NCBI RefSeq assembly: GCF_009873495.1
Contig: NZ_CP046703.1
Location: 3,514,501 to 3,578,500, forward strand
DNA from: Nostoc sp. ATCC 53789
GTDB lineage: Bacteria > Cyanobacteriota > Cyanobacteriia > Cyanobacteriales > Nostocaceae
Reading direction: 5' to 3'
Length of the DNA: 64,000 bases
This document shows positions 29,377-39,134 of the stretch, piece by piece. The position numbers and the translations under genes were made by a program. The notes under the pieces were generated by a model. The model made no database searches. It worked only from the letters and a program-made list of their open reading frames with translations, and was not told where the DNA came from. Each line of letters opens with the position of its first letter. Position 1 is the first letter of the stretch.

Positions 29377-29978
29377 AAGATTTTGGATTTGAGATTTTAG
29401 ATTAAATTAGCAGTCTCAGGTTAGGCTGAGTGCTGTATAAAATCTGTTAGTTTCAGGGTTTACCAAAAGCAGGGATAAGCAATCCGTTGCCATCCCTAAT
29501 TTTGCTAATTGGTAAAGAAATTTGTTAAAGCTACTTAATAAGATTAACTTGGGCAGGGTTCTACTGGCTCCCATGTCTAGCTTTGCTTTTGGAACCAATA
29601 AATCAGAAGACCTGGCCAACTAGAAATGTTTAAATGTAGCCCGTCGTACCCGGATTTCTCACGCATAGTGTAGGCAGAGGGAGAAGAGGAGTGTGGGGAG
29701 TGTGGGGGGTAAGACTTCTTCCCCATCCTCCCACACTTCCCACACCCCTTGGATTTCTCACTTGTGAGAAATCCAGGCGTAGACATTGCTACACCTACCA
29801 CCGTGATTTATTAAACTTACTATTCTGTATAAACAAAGCTGCGTGGGTGAGTTGCCCACGCAAGCACCCGAAGTAATTCTATTTTTTAGTAGTAGATAAG
29901 ACTTTGACTTAACTCTAGTTCAGTGGCTTCAAATCAGCAGGGGATTTGACCCCTGCTGATTTACTCTTCCTGCCTCCT
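29377..29978. other. Convergent spacer ftsZ/gshB with inverted repeats
   Basis: About 600 bases. An imperfect inverted-repeat block at ~29648-29775 has GGATTTCTCAC near its left end, GTGAGAAATCC near its right end, and GTGTGGGGAG / CTCCCACACTTCCC-type arms inside. The terminator at 29931-29962 follows. No gene recognised. Confidence 0.6.
29931..29962. terminator. Strong hairpin terminator between ftsZ and gshB
   Basis: A perfect 13-bp stem: AAATCAGCAGGGG at 29931-29943 and CCCCTGCTGATTT at 29950-29962, with a 6-base loop, 17 bases beyond the gshB stop. It can serve both convergent genes. Confidence 0.88.
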
Positions 29979-30944
29979 TCAATTCAATGACTGTTCAATC
30001 CATTGAATAACCTGATAACCAAGGTGAGTACCATCTAGACGATCAATTTCACGAATTCCCGTAGGACTGGTGACGTTAACTTCAGTTAAGTAGCCACCAA
30101 TAATATCTATACCCACAAAAATTAAACCGTCTTGGCGTAAGCGTTCGGCTACTTGGGTACAAATTTCATGTTCTCTTGGGGTAATTTCAGTTTGAGCGAC
30201 TGTACCACCAGTTGCCATATTATTGCGAAAGTCACTTCCGCTAGAGAGGCGATTGAGCGCACCAATCGGTTCGCCATTGAGCAGGATAATGCGTTTATCT
30301 CCTTCTTTTGCCTCCGGTAGATAGGTTTGTACCATTACTGGAACTCGACCTTGGAGGGTACTGAGTTCGACAATAGAGTTAAAATTGCGATCGCTAGATT
30401 GCAAAAATAAAATTCCTTCCCCGGCTTTGTTTCCTAGTGGTTTGAGAACAGTTGCCCCCTTTGCTTCAACAAATTGCCGAATAAACTGCTTATCAGCACT
30501 GACAATCGTTTCTGGAATCGCTTTGGTAAACTGGAGGGCATACATTTTTTCATTTGCCCCTCGAATGCCGCTAGGACTGTTAATCAGCAGAGTTTTATTT
30601 TGGTCAACATAATCCAGAATGTACGTGGCATAGAGGTAAGAATCATTGACAGGTGGATCTGTCCGCATAAATACGGCATCCATTGTCTCTAAAGAAGTTA
30701 AGGAGGAATCACTTAATTTATACCAAGGATTCGCCGCTATCCAGCGTCTCTCCACCAACTGTACTGGTACAAGTTCAACTCGCTGTAGGACAGCCCAAGC
30801 TTTGCCCTCCACCACACTCAGCAGATTTGCTTGAGTTACCCAAACTTCGTGTCCCAGGATTTGCGCTGCTTCGATCAGGGCAATGCTGGTATCATGACAC
30901 GGGTCAAGCAGATGGATCGGATCAATGATAAAAGCCAGTTTCAC
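29979..30944 (-). CDS. gshB: Glutathione synthetase GshB
   Basis: 321 residues, prokaryotic ATP-grasp type. Opening MKLAFIIDPIHLLDPCHDTS, then MRTDPPVNDSYLYATYILDY, the ATP-grasp lysine region TVLKPLGNKAGEGI, and the C-terminal GIDIIGGYLTEVNVTSPTGI with metal ligands. It joins gamma-Glu-Cys and Gly in the cytoplasm. The glutaredoxin gene lies 212 bases upstream on the same strand, a logical redox pairing. Confidence 0.97.
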   Translation of the reverse strand: MKLAFIIDPIHLLDPCHDTSIALIEAAQILGHEVWVTQANLLSVVEGKAWAVLQRVELVPVQLVERRWIAANPWYKLSDSSLTSLETMDAVFMRTDPPVNDSYLYATYILDYVDQNKTLLINSPSGIRGANEKMYALQFTKAIPETIVSADKQFIRQFVEAKGATVLKPLGNKAGEGILFLQSSDRNFNSIVELSTLQGRVPVMVQTYLPEAKEGDKRIILLNGEPIGALNRLSSGSDFRNNMATGGTVAQTEITPREHEICTQVAERLRQDGLIFVGIDIIGGYLTEVNVTSPTGIREIDRLDGTHLGYQVIQWIEQSLN

Positions 30945-31156
30945 CCTTTATACCTCAATCACCAAGAAATTAAATGGTTGTTCAATTATTATCTCTTGAT
31001 GATCTTACTAATTGATGTACATCTGTACTGCTGAGTAGGAACTGGAGGGTAAAATCTTGTGGACAGATACTTTTGCGAGAAAAATTTCGTAAACAGAGTT
31101 GTAGTGACTGCCGTGTAATTTGCAGTGGCTTGTCGCTAGTGCAATATCTTCTAGAC

Positions 31157-31420
31157 TTACACGGAAGTTAGTAGCTCATCTAGCTTGCCTTGACTGTCTA
31201 AAGCGTGGATGTCATCACAACCACCAATATGGTCATCATTGATGAAAATTTGCGGTAAAGAGCGCCTTCCATTTGCCCTTTGAGCCATTTTATTTCTGGC
31301 TGCCTCATCTCCGTCAATGCTGTATTCTGTAAATTCAACACCCTTACTCTTCAGCAAACTTTTGGCACGGATACAAAACGGGCAAGTCCTCCAAGTGTAA
31401 ATTTCTACTTTTGCAGCCAT
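31157..31420 (-). CDS. grxC: Glutaredoxin 3 (GrxC)
   Basis: 87 residues, dithiol glutaredoxin. The active site CPFC is at residues 13-16, the GSH-site motif RSLPQIFINDDHIGGCDD is present, and the C-terminus LDSQGKLDELL is typical. Reduces disulfides using glutathione. It lies just upstream of gshB on the same strand. Confidence 0.96.
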   Translation of the reverse strand: MAAKVEIYTWRTCPFCIRAKSLLKSKGVEFTEYSIDGDEAARNKMAQRANGRRSLPQIFINDDHIGGCDDIHALDSQGKLDELLTSV

Positions 31421-31793
31421 AATGTCCTCAACTTGATTTAATACTTTTTAATTTTAGAACGTTGCAACTGGCTGTAGGTGTTCTATGCCGTTTTGACTTT
31501 ACTTTCAGAAGTGTCTAACTAAATTCAGTTATTGGTTTCGCTGAGTTCCTTTGATATCTGCTACATTTAGTGAGCGTTTTGTGCAGAACTATGCAAAACG
31601 AAAAATCGTTGAAAAGCCTAGAAACAATGTAAGCTTTGCAACGATTTATCATTATTAGCCTATTTACACCATGTTGTACTTAATCAATTTTTACAGAATA
31701 TAGGGTATGCACACTTGATTTTCTAAAAAAACAGTATTTCCTTTTATGGAAGTATCTGGTGTTTCTCGGTGCTGACAGCTAGAAAACTGTCAC
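31421..31793. other. Intergenic region with hairpin-forming sequence
   Basis: 373 bases. It holds an inverted repeat AAATCGTTGAAAAGC / GCTTTGCAACGATTT (31603-31647) and a nearby GTTTTG..CAAAAC pair. This may end the PEP-CTERM transcript (minus strand) or lie upstream of grxC. No ORF. Confidence 0.55.
31603..31647. terminator. Hairpin between the PEP-CTERM gene and grxC
   Basis: AAATCGTTGAAAAGC (31603-31617) pairs with GCTTTGCAACGATTT (31633-31647), a 15-bp stem with one mismatch. It lies 147 bases past the PEP-CTERM stop, so its role as terminator is not certain. Confidence 0.5.
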
Positions 31794-32615
31794 TTAGGCT
31801 ACTACTAAAGATTTTTTCCTCACCACTTTCAATGCACCCACTGCAAACAAACCAAGGGCGGCTGTTGTCCCAGGTTCAGGTACTTTTTTAGGTGGAGGAG
31901 GCGGAGGACTATAATAACTCCCTTGTGCTTTTATAATGCTAGGCTCACTTAAAGCGGTGCCATATTGGAAGCGAACACTGCCAATTTTGCTTATATCAAA
32001 GTTAGTGGGTAGTCCTGACAAAACGAACGTGGCCGAATTGTCAACAAAACTTCCCCCTTTGATTGCTGGATTTGCATTAGCATTGTAGCCGTCAATAATG
32101 CCGTAATTAAATTGCTGCTGTCCACCAAGACCTTGAAAAATACCTAAGCCGGCAGTACCTAAACCATAGTCTTGGGTTACTCCATTAGTAAGTCCTGCGG
32201 AATTGGTAGTAGATGCAAATGCCCATTCTTTGCCATTAGTAGGAGTATTGAGAAGATTTACATTATTTGTAGTGGTAGAGGGGTTGTTTTGAGTGACCGT
32301 TGCAGCTGTTGCTGAAATTAACGATAAGTTTAAGGGAGATCCAGCATAGTCCCAAAAGACTGATGTAAGAACATCAGAAGGGACTGAAACATTTTTCATG
32401 TTCGTCAGAGTCACTGTCAACTTACCTGGATTGAGTAAGTCATCAAAGACAACTGATGATGCCAGAGCATTCTTTGATGCTGAGTTAGTTCCTGTGACTG
32501 AGAAAGTCATAGAGGCTGCATCTGCTTGGGACATCTGTGACACTGTCACCACAGCTAATGCTGATATACAACAGACTGCATAACCCGCTATTTTCTTGGA
32601 ATATGGTTGAGACAC
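31794..32615 (-). CDS. PEP-CTERM sorting-domain protein
   Basis: 273 residues. An N-terminal signal peptide (IAGYAVCCISALAVVTVSQM, ending near QADA), a Ser/Thr/Asn-rich beta-type body, a poly-Pro stretch (SPPPPPPKKVPEPG), and a C-terminal PEP-CTERM tail VPEPGTTAALGLFAVGAL followed by RKK. Proteins of this class are exported and processed by exosortase; they are common among extracellular-matrix proteins. Body function unknown. No exosortase gene in the window. Confidence 0.93.
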   Translation of the reverse strand: MSQPYSKKIAGYAVCCISALAVVTVSQMSQADAASMTFSVTGTNSASKNALASSVVFDDLLNPGKLTVTLTNMKNVSVPSDVLTSVFWDYAGSPLNLSLISATAATVTQNNPSTTTNNVNLLNTPTNGKEWAFASTTNSAGLTNGVTQDYGLGTAGLGIFQGLGGQQQFNYGIIDGYNANANPAIKGGSFVDNSATFVLSGLPTNFDISKIGSVRFQYGTALSEPSIIKAQGSYYSPPPPPPKKVPEPGTTAALGLFAVGALKVVRKKSLVVA

Positions 32616-33619
32616 TCGATTGAAACTCCTTTTCTTTTTATTGAGGATATTTAAAACCTCTCAAAATAACTCTTTTATGGAAGTTACCAAAGTCTAAATT
32701 TACACAAACAAATACCAACTGTCTACGTTATTTGTCGAGGTTAGCTAAAAATTTAAATTTGGAATTATCAATATATTTTTTATGAATTGATGGAGATTTT
32801 CAGTATTTACACTTGATATATTTTTTTAAATTATAATTTTCTATATTCACGCTGAATAATCAATATTTGGTTTCTCGATGTTATTACTTAATCAACAGAT
32901 TTTCAGGAGATATTGATTATTCTATGAGGAAGATTTGTATGTTGGATAGAGCGCAGCGTTGACCTATAGAAAACCAGCCTACACTAGGTATCTCACGCCA
33001 ATCTACACAAGTAGATGTTTTAATCTTTCACTAAGTATATGAGCTAAATTAAATCTAGGACTCCTATTTGATGCTTGAAAACATACTGAGGATGAAAAGC
33101 CAGCTTTATCAGGGTTTTATTGAAAATATTGTTCAAAATCAGATTTAATTTTTGAAAAAACTCACTAAAACTCAAAAAGGCTTTTTCCCTACTTGCTACT
33201 CCTCACTCCCTGCCTAGCTCGCTTGCGCTAAGCGCACCACGCAAGTTAGTATGGCTACGCCACGCTGCACGAACGAAAATCAGACAGGAGTCATAAGACC
33301 ATTGTACTGGTGTCAATACGCTTGCGTTAAGCAAAGAGCAACCCAACAAATGCCCGGAAATGTTGGTTTTCGTTCCTCCACCCAACCTACGCAGTTTAAG
33401 TTTTTTGGCGCTAACTGAACCGTATTGGTACTGGTGTGGCAATGCTAAAATGATGCTTTAAAAACATGTAGAGAATTAAAGTTTAAAAGCATAATTCAAC
33501 TTTTCTACTCTTCCTTATCAAAATGCAATAAATAAGGGAAAGCAATTTATCGCCTTCCCCAAAGTTAAATATTCACGACACTAATATAAAGTGCTAACAC
33601 TGAATTAGTTACTCAACAT
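32616..33619. other. 1-kb intergenic region with repeat debris
   Basis: AT-rich. It holds the PEP-CTERM promoter side and, at ~33190-33440, GC-rich dispersed-repeat-like sequence (GCTTGCGCTAAGCGC and similar). The 79-codon minus ORF there (33203-33442) is composed of this material and is not a credible gene. The hflX terminator is at 33535-33558. Confidence 0.5.
33535..33558 (-). terminator. Terminator hairpin after hflX
   Basis: GGGAAAGC pairs with GCCTTCCC (one mismatch) around an 8-base loop, followed on the minus strand by TTATTTATT, 62 bases beyond the hflX stop. Confidence 0.6.
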
Positions 33620-35212
33620 TTACCTACTGTCAACGGCATATTCAATTAGTTGAGCAAGGCGGTGACGTAGGGTTTCTAATCCCAAGCGCTGACTCGCTGA
33701 AATAAATACCGCTAGGGGAAATTCTTCTCTAGCTAAAGCTAGTGTCTCACTATTTGCTTGATCGATCTTGTTAAAAATAACTAGCGCCGGACCAGGAGTT
33801 ATGGGCATTTGCGCTAAGATTTCTCTGACTGAGCGAATATGACGCAACCAAGCTGGGTGAGACAAATCCACCAAGTGCAGTAGTGCATCAGCTTCTGTGA
33901 CTTCCTCCAAGGTGGCGCGGAAGGCATCCATTAATGATGCAGGCAGTTCGTGTATGAACCCTACTGTATCTGTAATTAGAATTTCCTGATGTTCATTGGT
34001 TTCGCCATAAGGAATCACCAGGCGGCGGGTGGTAGGATCGAGAGTGGCAAATAGTTGGTCGGCTGTATAAACTTCTGCATTTGTGAGAGCGTTTAACAGT
34101 GTAGACTTACCAGCGTTAGTATATCCAACCAAAGCTACTGAGGGAATTTCTCGATGCTGCCTTCGTTGCCGTAACCGCGAACGATGGGCTTGCAACTGAG
34201 TTACTTCTTTTTGGAGTCGGGAAATGCGCTGCCCAATGGCACGGCGTTCAGTTTCCAGTTTGGTTTCACCAGGGCCACGAGTCCCAATACCACCACCCAA
34301 TCTGGACATGGTGCGACCTCTACCAGCCAGTCGCGGTTGCATGTATTCTAACTGTGCTAGTTCTACTTGCAACTTACCGGCACGGGACTGAGCGCGTTGA
34401 GCAAAGATATCCAAAATTACTTCGGTGCGGTCAACTACCCGGATACCAATTTGCAATTCTAAGTTGCGGACTTGGGAGGGGGAGAGGTCGCGGTCAAAGA
34501 CGACAAGATTAACTCCTAGTGTTTGGGCTGTTAGGGCAATTTCTTGCACCTTACCTTCGCCAACTACTGTTTGGGGATGAACGCGCGATCGCTTTTGTTG
34601 TATTGTCTGTAATACATCTCCCCCAGCAGTATCAACTAAACGCGCCAATTCTACTAGAGTATCTTGGAATTGTAGGGGAGTTGTCTCACTGGTCATCAGC
34701 CCCACAATTAGCACGCGATCGTGGTCAGCATGTACTTCCTGGGCAATAAATTCTCGCTGGAATTCTGCTTCCAGATTTTCTACCAAGTCTACTAAATCCT
34801 GGTCTGCCAAATCATCCAAACCCATAGGTGGCGATATATTCCAACTTGGGGTTTGAATTTGGTTATCCTCTACTTTAAAAGCAGCAGGACTAGTAATCAG
34901 GGTGCGAGACTCTTGGGGTATTAGATGAGCTAGATAAGCTTCTTTTACATACCCAGTTGCACCGCCTCCCCGCCGTGTAAATCCGGTTCCGGTAATGTTT
35001 AGGACAACTAGGGCATCTAATCGTTGCAGGGCCATAGCCGTGAGTGCCGCTTCATTTGGCGGTTCTGGCTTCAGATGGGTGGCAATACAACGAATACCAC
35101 TGAGTCGTTCTGCACCGTAACGGGGCAATTCCATCGGTGGTATTTGCGTTTGACGCGGTGTGCCTACCCCGACGCGAATCACTTGTCCGCGACGGTTGAT
35201 GTAGGCGCACAC
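33620..35212 (-). CDS. hflX: Ribosome-associated GTPase HflX
   Basis: 530 residues from the first conventional start (GTG 35212). It has the HflX N-terminal domain (VVGEGKVQEIALTAQTLGVN, DRDLSPSQVRNLE, SRLGGGIGTRGPGETKLETE) and a G domain: G1 GYTNAGKST, G3 DTVGF, G4 NKID. It binds 50S subunits and rescues stalled ribosomes. The reading frame and recognisable cyanobacterial HflX sequence continue upstream to ~35365, so this GTG is probably internal. Confidence 0.93.
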   Translation of the reverse strand: MCAYINRRGQVIRVGVGTPRQTQIPPMELPRYGAERLSGIRCIATHLKPEPPNEAALTAMALQRLDALVVLNITGTGFTRRGGGATGYVKEAYLAHLIPQESRTLITSPAAFKVEDNQIQTPSWNISPPMGLDDLADQDLVDLVENLEAEFQREFIAQEVHADHDRVLIVGLMTSETTPLQFQDTLVELARLVDTAGGDVLQTIQQKRSRVHPQTVVGEGKVQEIALTAQTLGVNLVVFDRDLSPSQVRNLELQIGIRVVDRTEVILDIFAQRAQSRAGKLQVELAQLEYMQPRLAGRGRTMSRLGGGIGTRGPGETKLETERRAIGQRISRLQKEVTQLQAHRSRLRQRRQHREIPSVALVGYTNAGKSTLLNALTNAEVYTADQLFATLDPTTRRLVIPYGETNEHQEILITDTVGFIHELPASLMDAFRATLEEVTEADALLHLVDLSHPAWLRHIRSVREILAQMPITPGPALVIFNKIDQANSETLALAREEFPLAVFISASQRLGLETLRHRLAQLIEYAVDSR

Positions 35213-35371
35213 AGGCTGATTGACTTCTGCGCTAATTGCTGCCAGACGCTGGGAAAACTCAGGCGTGGTGATGCGATCGCCTGGTATACGCTGGTGATAC
35301 AGCCGCTGTAGTTGCTTCAGCTGGCTGGACTTTAAACCTTGGAGATTTCCGTAGATAGTTTCTATAGGCGT
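35213..35371 (-). other. In-frame 5' extension of hflX lacking a standard start codon
   Basis: Upstream of GTG 35212 the frame stays open to a TAA at 35372-35374. It reads ETIYGNLQGLKSSQLKQLQR, then LYHQRIPGDRITTPEFSQRL and AAISAEVNQP, which resembles the usual N-terminus of cyanobacterial HflX. The codon where Met is expected is ATA (35363-35365). No ATG, GTG or TTG occurs before 35212. Confidence 0.8.
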
Positions 35372-35521
35372 TTATGACCAGTAAATGGCCCCCCAAATCC
35401 TTCTTATGTCTATTTTACAACAGGGTTTAGGCTGTTATCTATATCTTCTGGGGGACGCATTCGGAATTTGTCGCCTATAGTCTTGATTTGAACCTATTTT
35501 GGTGGTATAGGTCTAGCAATG

Positions 35522-36493
35522 TTAAACCAATAACATAGCACTCCGCGATCGCTTCACTGCCGTTTGTAATTCTGCCGATAGCCAGCTATCAAATTGCGGA
35601 TAAACTGGCGATCGCGGCACTAATTCCCACCCAGCAGGTTGTAAAATATTTCTCAAAGCCTCTTCCTGAATATGGGGATAATCGGGATTCACTTCATCTT
35701 TTGGCCCAATTCCGCCTAAATCTCGCGCACCAGCTTCGATACAAGCGAGTAACCAGGAGTTATCCTTAACTAAATTCGGTGGAATTTGAATAGTAATATC
35801 TGGCGATAAAATCTTACGTGCTTTAGCAATTACTTCTGGTAATTGATGAGGATTAAAAGGAGGTGCATCAAAAGTTTGCTGATTTCCTGGACTATGAGGT
35901 TGCAGGATAACTTCTTGAATATGATGGTAACTTTGGTGCAAGTTAGATATAGCTTCTAAAGTTTCCCACCAATCATCAGAGGTTTCTCCAATTCCTAAGA
36001 GTAAGCCAGTTGTAAAGGGAATTTGCAACTCTCCCGCCCATTGCAATTGTTGTAAACGAACTTCTGGCAATTTACTCGGTGCGTGCCGATGTACATTATT
36101 TAACAATGTTGGCGTTAACTGTTCCAACATCAGCCCCATCGAAACATTTACACGCTTGAGTTTTTGCATTTCCTCAAAACTCAATGGCCCGACATTGGTG
36201 TGTGGTAAAAACTCCATTGAAAATGCTAATTTGCACAAATCATAAATTCGCTCGAACCACGCCTCACGCCTTGACGAATGAGGATGCACTTCACCACTGA
36301 GTATGAGGATTTCGCAGACTTTTTCACTTTGAAGTGATTTTAAAATACTTCCTGCATCTGAAAGACTCATCCAGGGACTTTTACCAGGTTCACTACGAAA
36401 GTTGCAGTAACTACACCGATTAAAGCATTCGTAAGTCGGAACGATTGTATAAGCAGGGCTATAGGTGACAAGACGAGAATTATTAATTGGCAT
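35522..36493 (-). CDS. cofG: 7,8-didemethyl-8-hydroxy-5-deazariboflavin synthase subunit CofG
   Basis: 323 residues from ATG 36493 (the frame is open to 36526, but MPINNSRLVTYSPAYT is the family-like start). Radical-SAM cluster motif Cys23-X3-Cys27-X2-Cys30 (ECFNRCSYC), then LILSGEVHPHSS and TGLLLGIGE. With CofH it builds the deazaflavin (Fo) chromophore; in cyanobacteria this supplies the antenna of some photolyases. cofH is not in the window. Confidence 0.94.
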   Translation of the reverse strand: MPINNSRLVTYSPAYTIVPTYECFNRCSYCNFRSEPGKSPWMSLSDAGSILKSLQSEKVCEILILSGEVHPHSSRREAWFERIYDLCKLAFSMEFLPHTNVGPLSFEEMQKLKRVNVSMGLMLEQLTPTLLNNVHRHAPSKLPEVRLQQLQWAGELQIPFTTGLLLGIGETSDDWWETLEAISNLHQSYHHIQEVILQPHSPGNQQTFDAPPFNPHQLPEVIAKARKILSPDITIQIPPNLVKDNSWLLACIEAGARDLGGIGPKDEVNPDYPHIQEEALRNILQPAGWELVPRSPVYPQFDSWLSAELQTAVKRSRSAMLLV

Positions 36494-36571
36494 AATTAGG
36501 ATAATCTCAAAGAATGCCTTGTTCAAGCTATGTGTAGCAATTCTATCTGAGTTGTGAGAATTACTTTTTTA

Positions 36572-36606
36572 ATGAACCACAGAGGCGCAGAGAACACAGA
36601 GAGAAG
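36572..36606. repeat. Dispersed repeat copy (sufD-type family)
   Basis: ATGAACCACAGAGGCGCAGA followed by GAACACAGAGAGAAG is the same family as the copies at 5500-5531, 6984-7015 and 43850-43882. Confidence 0.75.
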
Positions 36607-36692
36607 AATCAATAGAAATTTAAAAAAATAATTTGGTAATGCTAGAGATTACCGTGTTATTCTTGTTGCCAAGATATTTAGATAAACAACAA

Positions 36693-37454
36693 CTATTTTG
36701 TTTTATAAATTTCTGGTAACTGCCACCAAGGAACATGGGGAGACTCATGATGTTCTTCGTGATAGCCGAAATGATAGCACGTGATAAATGACCACCAAAT
36801 TGGACGGTTAATTGTTTGTGAATGATGAGGCTCAATATAACCTCCTATGGGTTCACTATGGGGTAGAAAAGTACCAAAATAAAATAATTGGAATGAACTT
36901 AAAACTGAAGGGATCACCCAAAAGTAAGTTAAATTAGCAGTAGGTATATGGAGGACGTGATTATTAAAGTGATAGATAATAGTCAAGGCAATGATTTGTC
37001 CCCAACTCCAGTAACCCTTCATAAAATGAAAATACCACGCGAAGAAATTTTTGTGTTTACCATTGTGAAAATCTGGGTCTATTTGGCTGGCTGGATGGTG
37101 GTGGTGTATCCAATGTTTTTTTAATAATTTTTTATATGGTAAAAGACCATATAAAGATAAGGTTAATGTCCCAATGAAATGATTAATTTTGGTGTTCTGG
37201 GGAAAGACTACCCCATGCATAGCATCATGAGATGTAATAAATAATCCTGTATATAAGAATGTTTGCCAAAGTATACTAGGCAATAGCATCCAAAATGTTA
37301 ACTTGGAGATGTCAAGGGAAAGTAATAAACTCAGGCTAATGACCCATGTAGCAACAATGATCGTAGCAATGAAAATTGCCTTGAACTGAGATTTATTTTT
37401 CCCTAATGGGGTCAATTTTGTTTGATGACTGGGTGGTTGCTCTAATTGAATCAC
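36693..37454 (-). CDS. crtW: Beta-carotene ketolase CrtW
   Basis: 253 residues of the membrane fatty-acid-hydroxylase/desaturase superfamily, close to the Nostoc CrtW type (MIQLEQP start, KLTFWMLLPSILWQTFLYTG). Histidine boxes: HDAMH (76-80), HWIHHHH (114-120), HEEHH (232-236), which bind the di-iron centre. About four membrane helices. Introduces the 4-keto group giving canthaxanthin or echinenone. Single-gene unit. Confidence 0.96.
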   Translation of the reverse strand: MIQLEQPPSHQTKLTPLGKNKSQFKAIFIATIIVATWVISLSLLLSLDISKLTFWMLLPSILWQTFLYTGLFITSHDAMHGVVFPQNTKINHFIGTLTLSLYGLLPYKKLLKKHWIHHHHPASQIDPDFHNGKHKNFFAWYFHFMKGYWSWGQIIALTIIYHFNNHVLHIPTANLTYFWVIPSVLSSFQLFYFGTFLPHSEPIGGYIEPHHSQTINRPIWWSFITCYHFGYHEEHHESPHVPWWQLPEIYKTK

Positions 37455-38289
37455 GCTTTTACTCCGCCTAGTATTCAGATGAAAATTCCTAAAATATAGT
37501 CACGATAAAAAGCACTAACTACCATCAAGAAAACTCTATTAGTGGTCAGTGTTTTGAATTGGACAGTGCGAATAGTCTAATAATATGTACAAACATTAAG
37601 ATACTTTAACTATTATTACACAAGCAACTGCTATTCTAAAAACTGTTTTCGCTTGAAAGCTTGAGTGATATGAGCGACGACAGTGTTCAACCTGGTATCT
37701 GCAATAACCAGGGTCTTCTCTTTGCTCCTTTGCAATCAGTCTGTAACAAAAACAGTCAGATTAATGGGGAGTAGAGGAAATGAGTACCGATGCATACTGC
37801 ACTCGGCTGTAGCTGTTGCCAAAGTAGGTAAGCTAGAAAACGGATAATACTTAGGTGGTCGTTCCAAATTTCAGGGTGAGGGGTCAGCACAAGTTCAGCA
37901 GCATTGCGGTTTTTGGTATTGATATGAGGTTTTAGTTTTATCACTAAGATAAAGTGCAATTATTAAGTTACCTTAAGGAGCCAATTACATTCTTCATATT
38001 ACTTAACTTACCCATTTAACGCTATCTATCTCTAGTTTCAAAGTAAATGCAATTCTAAAGAATGAGATTTTAAGGAGGTTGAGAAAATATTTATCTAACA
38101 AAAGAGCAATAATAGCTTTTATTAGCCTATAGATCAGAGGTATTTTTACCAAACAACTGCTATTGAAAACTTGTAATCTCACTAAAAACCTATTTTGGAT
38201 ACAATCAAAAATCCAACGAAAGTTAGAAGGTTTCTGGAGTGTTATTATCCAGACTAATAAATAGTAAATAGGTTTTTTAAACTTAAAGT
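37455..38289. other. Divergent spacer crtW / SDR gene
   Basis: 835 AT-rich bases. Promoters of both flanking genes should be here. The 67-codon minus ORF (37756-37959) does not look like a protein. No repeat or RNA gene recognised. Confidence 0.45.
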
Positions 38290-39108
38290 ATGGCTCCTAC
38301 GGTACTAATTACAGGTGCTTCTGAAGGCATTGGCAAAGCAACGGCTCTTTTATTTGCGCGGCAAGGATATGATTTGGTACTTGCAGCTCGTCATGCTGAG
38401 CGCTTGGAAGCCTTAGCGCAGGAGGTGCAAAGCATTGGCCGTCCAGCACCATTAACGGTTACTTGCGATGTCACTGACTCATCTCAGGTAAGCGCATTAG
38501 TACAAAAAGCATTAGAAAATTATGGCTATATCGACGTGCTGATAAACAATGCGGGCATCTTTGCATCGGGGCCAGTAGAACAATTCTCTCTCGATGATTG
38601 GCATCAAATTATAGACACTAATTTATGGGGATATATCCACACTATTAATGCCCTTCTGCCTCATTTCCTTCAGCGTCGAAGTGGAACTATAGTTAATTTA
38701 AGTTCCATTGGTGGTAAGGTACCAAGTGCTTACTTGGTTCCCTATTGTACTAGTAAGTTTGGTGTGACAGGGTTGACGGAATCGTTACAAATAGAATTAC
38801 AGCCAAAAGGTATTCATGTTTGTGGGATTTATCCGAATTTAATTAAGAGTACTTTAATGGAACGGGCAGTTTTTCGAGGCAAGGATGAACAAGATACTCA
38901 TACTCGTCGTGGACAGCTTGAGAATGTGCTGAAAAATCCGGTGGTGGAGAAGCCTGAAGATGTAGCAAATGCTATTTGGGATGCAGTCAAGAATAAGAAG
39001 TCAGAAGTGATGGTTGGTTCGGCGAATTTCTCACAAGCTTTGTATCGCTTGTTTCCTGGGTTGATAAAGTGGGTTTCGCGGCAAGGGTTGAAGAATCAAG
39101 ATAATTAA
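38290..39108 (+). CDS. Short-chain dehydrogenase/reductase
   Basis: 272 residues, classical SDR. NAD(P) motif TGASEGIGKAT (~7-17), NNAG (~90), catalytic Ser in NLSSIGG and YCTSK (YxxxK). Arg after the second beta strand (AARHAERLEAL) favours NADPH. Substrate unknown. It is convergent with the SRPBCC gene. Confidence 0.93.
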   Translation: MAPTVLITGASEGIGKATALLFARQGYDLVLAARHAERLEALAQEVQSIGRPAPLTVTCDVTDSSQVSALVQKALENYGYIDVLINNAGIFASGPVEQFSLDDWHQIIDTNLWGYIHTINALLPHFLQRRSGTIVNLSSIGGKVPSAYLVPYCTSKFGVTGLTESLQIELQPKGIHVCGIYPNLIKSTLMERAVFRGKDEQDTHTRRGQLENVLKNPVVEKPEDVANAIWDAVKNKKSEVMVGSANFSQALYRLFPGLIKWVSRQGLKNQDN

Positions 39109-39134
39109 TTTTTGCTACCAAACAAAATATTTTG

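Noticed and set aside
33203..33442. 79-codon minus-strand ORF
   Set aside because: Made of dispersed GC-rich repeat sequence; no protein signature.
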